From Perlabentimonas sp964554585 (lineage in GTDB: Bacteria; Bacteroidota; Bacteroidia; Bacteroidales; Tenuifilaceae), in assembly GCA_964554585.1 (NCBI GenBank), contig CAZKPD010000039.1:1-19038 (forward strand): 19,038 nucleotides of DNA, read 5' to 3'. Shown piece by piece: positions 15,226 through 19,038 of the stretch. Each line of letters opens with the position of its first letter. Position 1 is the first letter of the stretch. Under the pieces are notes generated by a model. That model ran no database searches and was not told the DNA's origin. It worked only from the letters and a program-made list of their open reading frames with translations. The translations under genes were made by a program, and so were the position numbers.

Positions 15226-15980
15226 ACAGCTCAAACAATCTTCAGCAGTACTACTTTGAAAGCGGACTAACAGACAGCGCATACAAATACAAAAGCCTTC
15301 AATATATGTATAGTGACAGCCTATTTGCTGAAAACAGCCTGATCCGCATGTCACAACTCGAATTATTGCGTAAGCTGGAACGTGAAGAACAAGCACAAAA
15401 AATACGGCAACAGCGTAAAGATTTTTCGCTTATACTCATAATAATATTGTTACTGGCAGCCATAGTAGTTACTTCTTTGCTTGTTGTACGTTTTCGTATG
15501 AAAGCACGCTATGCCCGTCTTGAAGAACAGAAATTGAAGGATGAGCTGGATTACAAAAATAAAGAGCTGGCAACCAATGTCATGTCATTGCTTAAGAAAA
15601 ATGAGATGCTAACAGATATTACCGAACGGTTGAGTAAACTGGAAAAAGAAACCGATAACAAAGAAAATCGTGCCCTCATCCATAAAATAGCTTTTGATAT
15701 TGAAAATATAACACAAGAGGGTATTTGGGAAGAATTTGAACTTCGATTCCAAAAAGTACACAGCGAGTTTTACGAAAAGCTGTTAAAACGATATCCCGAT
15801 CTCTCGCCCAACGAACAACGTCTTTGTGCTTTTCTCCGATTAAATCTCACCACCAAGGAAATCTCAAACATCTCGGGTCAAAGCCAGCGTGCTATTGAAA
15901 TGACTCGTTTTCGTCTGCGAAAAAAGTTGAGAATTGAGTCGCAAGATGTGAATTTAGTGACCTTTATATCAAAAATTTAA
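15153..15980 (+). CDS. TPR-HTH membrane regulator, C-terminal part: TPR end, TM helix, coiled coil, LuxR-type HTH
   Basis: This frame continues the preceding gene; the homologous sequence begins at GQFVEAIRTAMEIG (15153) and the first ATG in frame is at 15183, which is not a convincing independent start. Order of parts: the remaining TPR turns (QQYYFESGLTDSAYKYKSL), a basic linker, one transmembrane helix (SLILIIILLLAAIVVTSLLVV, about 15427-15489), a long coiled coil (ARLEEQKLKDELDYKNKEL and onward), and a C-terminal LuxR/GerE-type HTH (LSPNEQRLCAFLRLNLTTK, then EISNISGQSQRAIEMTRFRLRKKL, about 15801-15930). With the TPRs outside the inner membrane and the HTH in the cytoplasm, this is a one-component transmembrane sensor-regulator. 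Its target is unknown; the Omp28-like locus immediately downstream is the obvious candidate. Confidence 0.85.
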   Translation, partial: GQFVEAIRTAMEIGYQNNFKDVLLNSSNNLQQYYFESGLTDSAYKYKSLQYMYSDSLFAENSLIRMSQLELLRKLEREEQAQKIRQQRKDFSLILIIILLLAAIVVTSLLVVRFRMKARYARLEEQKLKDELDYKNKELATNVMSLLKKNEMLTDITERLSKLEKETDNKENRALIHKIAFDIENITQEGIWEEFELRFQKVHSEFYEKLLKRYPDLSPNEQRLCAFLRLNLTTKEISNISGQSQRAIEMTRFRLRKKLRIESQDVNLVTFISKI

Positions 15981-16178
15981 TGACACCCCCCTGTTATTGA
16001 TTGTAGTATGCTATTCATGAAATTATGAAACTCATTTTTATTGATGTAGAAGCGCGTTACGAGCACTAAACATCTCATGTCTTTTATATTCAATAATATA
16101 TGTTGCATTAAATGTATTAAATGAAAATTTTGTGAAAACAAATGTCGTAACTTGTGAAAGTTTTGTTACCCTTACTGC

Positions 16179-16210
16179 TTGCTATGAGTCATTGCAATAG
16201 AGCACCTTTG
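16179..16210 (+). promoter_or_regulatory. Candidate promoter of the small ORF / Omp28-like operon
   Basis: TTG at 16179-16181, a 21-base spacer, then CACCTTTG at 16203-16210, a TAnnTTTG match except for the first base. It is 25 bases upstream of the ATG at 16236. The rest of the 255-base space after the regulator (15981-16235) is AT-rich with no ORF or strong hairpin that I can support. Confidence 0.5.
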
Positions 16211-16235
16211 TATAGGACTTTTAGCGTGACAAAAA

Positions 16236-16391
16236 ATGAAAGAACAAAACCCGAAAAAGAAACCAAAGAAAGAGGCTGTCGAGAATGATAAGAACAGCCT
16301 AGACAAGATGGTGGAACAAAAAAAGCTTCAAAACAAAGTTTTGGAAAAAATTATTCATTCAATTTCCAATTCAAATAAAGAAACTAACTAA
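16236..16391 (+). CDS. Small lysine-rich coiled-coil protein, 51 residues, unknown function
   Basis: ATG at 16236 to TAA at 16389-16391. The N-terminal half is very basic (MKEQNPKKKPKKEAVENDKN). The second half, SLDKMVEQKKLQNKVLEKII, has hydrophobic residues in a helical spacing suggesting an amphipathic helix or short coiled coil. There is no signal peptide and no membrane segment, so it is probably cytoplasmic. It sits behind a candidate promoter and ends 14 bases before the Omp28-like gene. I do not recognise a family. The A-rich composition could create such an ORF by chance, but the start, spacing and operon position favour a real gene. An inverted repeat with a 7-bp stem (16273-16279 with 16294-16300) lies inside it. 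Confidence 0.55.
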   Translation: MKEQNPKKKPKKEAVENDKNSLDKMVEQKKLQNKVLEKIIHSISNSNKETN

Positions 16392-16405
16392 ACAACAATT
16401 GTAAT

Positions 16406-19038
16406 ATGAAGAAAAAATCTACTTTTATTACGCTGATTTTTGTGTTGGGACTGTTTTCGACAGGTTTTACCCAGCACACTTATGTGGGTTCAAATATTAA
16501 GGACAGTTTTGCCAAAAAGCGTTTGAACGACCATATCCTTGAAATTTCCGAGTCGCAGCTTGCGGCAGAGGGAATCCTCGATTCCGGTATTCAAATAAAG
16601 AACACCGGTAGTAAAAATAACAAAAATGCAGTAGTTGAAGTGGTTACCGGTACTTGGTGCCAATGGTGTCCCAAAGGAGCATATTTTTATGACTCCCTTG
16701 TAATAAACTTCGACAATGTATTTGTGATTGCGGTACACGGATACGATGCCATGGAAAATCCAGAACATGTAGAAGGCACAGGATTGGGCTCTTACCCGTC
16801 TGCCAATATCAACCGCTCTTATATGGGTAAGAGTATCAATCAATGGTTTCCCAGTGTGAATGATGCATTAGAGGAAGAGGCAGTGGCAAATCTTGAAGTA
16901 ACCAACAGCTACAATGCTACCAACCGTTCACTAACTGTCAATATCTCTGCCTCTTTTGCGCAAGCCGTTAGCGGAGACTATCGTGTGGCTGCTGTTCTAC
17001 TTGAAGACGGTGTAACCGGCCCGGCTCCGGCTTATAGCCAAGCCAATTCATATAGTGGAGGTGCAAACGGTTTTGCCGGCGGGTATGAAATACTACCTTC
17101 ACCCATTCCTGCCTATATGATTGCCTACAATCATGTTTCACGCAAGCTTCTTGGAGGCTATGAAGGAGAAGAAAATAGTCTTCCGTCAAATATTGCTGCA
17201 GGCAGTACTCACAGCCATAGCTTTGAGTATACTGTTCCCGAAGAATGGGATTCCGACCTAATCCAAGTATTGGCACTGCTTATTGACCCGGAAGGGAAGA
17301 TTGACAACGCAGCAAAAAGTGTCTATTTGAACGGCAGTAGTAATGCTAAACCTGTATTTACCTCAAGCCCCTTAACCCTTGCTTTTGTTGGTAACAACTA
17401 TTCCTATACCGCTTTTGCTCACGATCCGGATAATGCAAATCTTGAAATCACTGCAACTGAGCTTCCATCATGGTTGACTTTGAGCGAAACAACTTCTGCA
17501 GGTCATATCTCTGGAACCCCACAAAATCCAGGTAATTATGAAGTTGTGCTCAGTGTCAACGATGGAGTAAATACAGTGGAGCAGGCATTTACGATTGAAG
17601 TGAAAGGTGTATCAACCGGTGAGTGGACACTCATAGGTGAAGCAGGTTTTACCTCGGGAGGTGCCTACAATCAGGGTTTTACTGTGGCTGAAGACGGCAC
17701 ATTATATCTTATAACCGTTGTAAATAACCTAATGGAAGTGTATAAGAAAGAGGAAGGCAGCGACTGGATCTCGTTGGGTTTGGCTCAGGCAAATGCTTCA
17801 AGCGGACAGGTGGTTGCAGCTGCCGATGGAACGCCTTATATCGCATACTCACACAACTGGAGTACTGTATATGTCAAAAAATATGAGAATGGTAATTGGG
17901 TGCAAGTAGGTGATTCACCAACTGATGGCCCTACCTTGAGCATGGTTATCACACAGACCGGTGAGCCAATCTTGGCTGTGCAAGATGCCAACTCTGGTTG
18001 GCAGGGTATGGCATACAAATTCAACGGAACAACCTGGGAACAGCTCGGTGATGGTATCTATTCTACAGTGGGCAATGGTGCTGTATGGAACGTGGCTCGT
18101 CTTGACGATAACGACAATCTCTATATTTTGTGGGGCGCTTACGGTGCCTCTACTCTTGCACATGTGTCAAAATTAACAGAAAATGGATGGCAGATTATAG
18201 GAAATCAAGCCGTAAGCGAATCCGATGTTTATTATTATCAGTCGTTTGATGTTGACAACGAAGGCAATATCTATGTGGCATTCCCGGCTGGCAACGTTGC
18301 TAAAATTCTTGAGGTATATCATTTTGATGGCAATAGCTGGACCATGATCGCTGAGGATTTGCCGGAAGGAGCTGTGGAGAATTGTGGTGTGCGCTTGGCA
18401 CAAAATGGCACGCTTTATCTAAGCTTTGTTGACTTTGCTTATAACAATACCATATCGGTGATGAGTTACAATGGGACTGACTGGTCTTATGTGGGGCCTA
18501 GAGGATTTACCAATACTGCAGGTAAATTTCCGCTGTTGACCATGCACCACAATACACCAATCATCGCCTATTCAGATTTGGATTTGGATGAAAAAGCCAG
18601 TGTACAGGCATATATTAAAGAGCAAATTGCAAGCATTTATTTAAATCCCACATCCATTGACTTTGGCAACACCCCATTGGACCAGCCTTCAGAGGCTGAG
18701 ATAATTGTCGTGAACCTGGGTAGTTCTGAGCTGATTATCACCGAGATTTCATCGGACAATGCAGTGTTTATTCCCAATACATCGAACCTGACAATAGAAG
18801 CGGGAGGTAGTGCCACTGTCAGGGTAAGCTTTGAGCCGGAAGAAGAGATATTCTATGAGGGAGTTATTAGTTTCCATAGCAACGACCCCGACAACCCCAT
18901 TGCTGAAGTAACTGTTTCGGGTACTGGTATGCTTCCCGTCGGTACCGATGAAATATGGGGCTTAACAGTGCAGATTTATCCCAATCCTGTTAGTGATAGG
19001 CTATATATTGTTGGACAGCCGGATATTAACTTTGAAAT
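16406..19038 (+). CDS. Omp28-like thioredoxin-fold multidomain T9SS cargo protein (3' end outside window)
   Basis: The frame is open from the ATG at 16406 to the window end, 877 codons without a stop. A signal peptide (MKKKSTFITLIFVLGLFSTGFTQ) is followed by an Omp28-like domain to about residue 310, carrying TGTWCQWCPKG with a CxxC pair at Cys85/Cys88, as in Omp28-related thioredoxin-like proteins. Then comes a putative Ig/He_PIG domain (about 315-400: FVGNNYSYTAFAHDPD, LPSWLTLSE, ISGTPQNPGNYEV). Next is a region of about 330 residues with repeated W-x-x-x-G and DG/NG-LY/IY units that looks like a propeller (residues 410-745). A HYDIN/ASPM-type sandwich follows (about 748-845: LNPTSIDFGNTPLDQ, ISFHSNDPDNP). 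The start of a T9SS sorting domain (VQIYPNPVSDRLYI) sits at the edge. About 60 residues should be missing. It is exported to the cell surface; the activity is unknown. Confidence 0.9.
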   Translation, partial: MKKKSTFITLIFVLGLFSTGFTQHTYVGSNIKDSFAKKRLNDHILEISESQLAAEGILDSGIQIKNTGSKNNKNAVVEVVTGTWCQWCPKGAYFYDSLVINFDNVFVIAVHGYDAMENPEHVEGTGLGSYPSANINRSYMGKSINQWFPSVNDALEEEAVANLEVTNSYNATNRSLTVNISASFAQAVSGDYRVAAVLLEDGVTGPAPAYSQANSYSGGANGFAGGYEILPSPIPAYMIAYNHVSRKLLGGYEGEENSLPSNIAAGSTHSHSFEYTVPEEWDSDLIQVLALLIDPEGKIDNAAKSVYLNGSSNAKPVFTSSPLTLAFVGNNYSYTAFAHDPDNANLEITATELPSWLTLSETTSAGHISGTPQNPGNYEVVLSVNDGVNTVEQAFTIEVKGVSTGEWTLIGEAGFTSGGAYNQGFTVAEDGTLYLITVVNNLMEVYKKEEGSDWISLGLAQANASSGQVVAAADGTPYIAYSHNWSTVYVKKYENGNWVQVGDSPTDGPTLSMVITQTGEPILAVQDANSGWQGMAYKFNGTTWEQLGDGIYSTVGNGAVWNVARLDDNDNLYILWGAYGASTLAHVSKLTENGWQIIGNQAVSESDVYYYQSFDVDNEGNIYVAFPAGNVAKILEVYHFDGNSWTMIAEDLPEGAVENCGVRLAQNGTLYLSFVDFAYNNTISVMSYNGTDWSYVGPRGFTNTAGKFPLLTMHHNTPIIAYSDLDLDEKASVQAYIKEQIASIYLNPTSIDFGNTPLDQPSEAEIIVVNLGSSELIITEISSDNAVFIPNTSNLTIEAGGSATVRVSFEPEEEIFYEGVISFHSNDPDNPIAEVTVSGTGMLPVGTDEIWGLTVQIYPNPVSDRLYIVGQPDINFE

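Noticed and set aside
15183..15980. The downstream half of the TPR-HTH gene as an independent gene starting at ATG 15183
   Set aside because: This start falls in the middle of a TPR helix, and the reading frame carries TPR homology upstream of it from 15153, so it is part of the split regulator.
16490..17276. Minus-strand ORFs of 117 and 102 codons within the Omp28-like region
   Set aside because: The plus strand is open for 877 codons with signal peptide, CxxC motif and T9SS tail; the antisense frames show no domain features.

Overview
The window is a stretch of a Bacteroidota chromosome, all genes on the plus strand. Four observations support this: type IX secretion (T9SS) C-terminal sorting domains on four proteins, a TonB-dependent receptor paired with a surface lipoprotein, promoters matching the Bacteroidota TTG / TAnnTTTG pattern, and a DUF177-rpmF-plsX-fabH block. 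T9SS cargo points away from Bacteroides proper and towards a Marinilabiliales/Porphyromonadaceae-like or environmental lineage, but species cannot be read from the sequence. A run of 10 Ns at 10424-10433 shows it is a draft assembly.

Layout. (1) 2-2528: the C-terminal part of a TonB-dependent receptor, cut by the window edge, and, one base after its stop, a beta-propeller lipoprotein. The pair looks like the cobalamin-type BtuB/BtuG outer-membrane uptake couple. (2) 2545-5398: a housekeeping operon with its own promoter and a strong terminator: DUF177 protein, ribosomal protein bL32, PlsX and FabH. (3) 5561-5908: a bacterial SUI1/eIF1-like protein, preceded by a small patch of degenerate intergenic repeats. 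(4) 5964-11791: four closely spaced genes: a secreted EEP-type nuclease/phosphatase with T9SS tail, a 958-residue outer-membrane protein joining an HEXXH metallopeptidase to a propeller-like middle and a beta-barrel, 5-formyltetrahydrofolate cyclo-ligase (interrupted by the N gap), and a secreted endonuclease I with T9SS tail. (5) 11964-13916: a T9SS-exported parallel beta-helix protein with two carboxypeptidase-regulatory-like domains, ending at a long hairpin.

(6) 14041-19038: a separate locus. A membrane TPR / LuxR-type HTH regulator is split by a frameshift at 15150-15156. It is followed by a 51-residue lysine-rich coiled-coil ORF and then by a large Omp28-like (CxxC thioredoxin-like) multidomain T9SS cargo that runs off the window end. 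This is the least conventional part of the window.

How the parts may work together (inference): the two secreted nucleases and the surface protease would allow breakdown of extracellular DNA and protein, the TonB/lipoprotein pair imports a scarce cofactor, and the TPR-HTH protein is a plausible local regulator of the Omp28-like locus. I saw no tRNA, rRNA, CRISPR array, transposase or phage gene.
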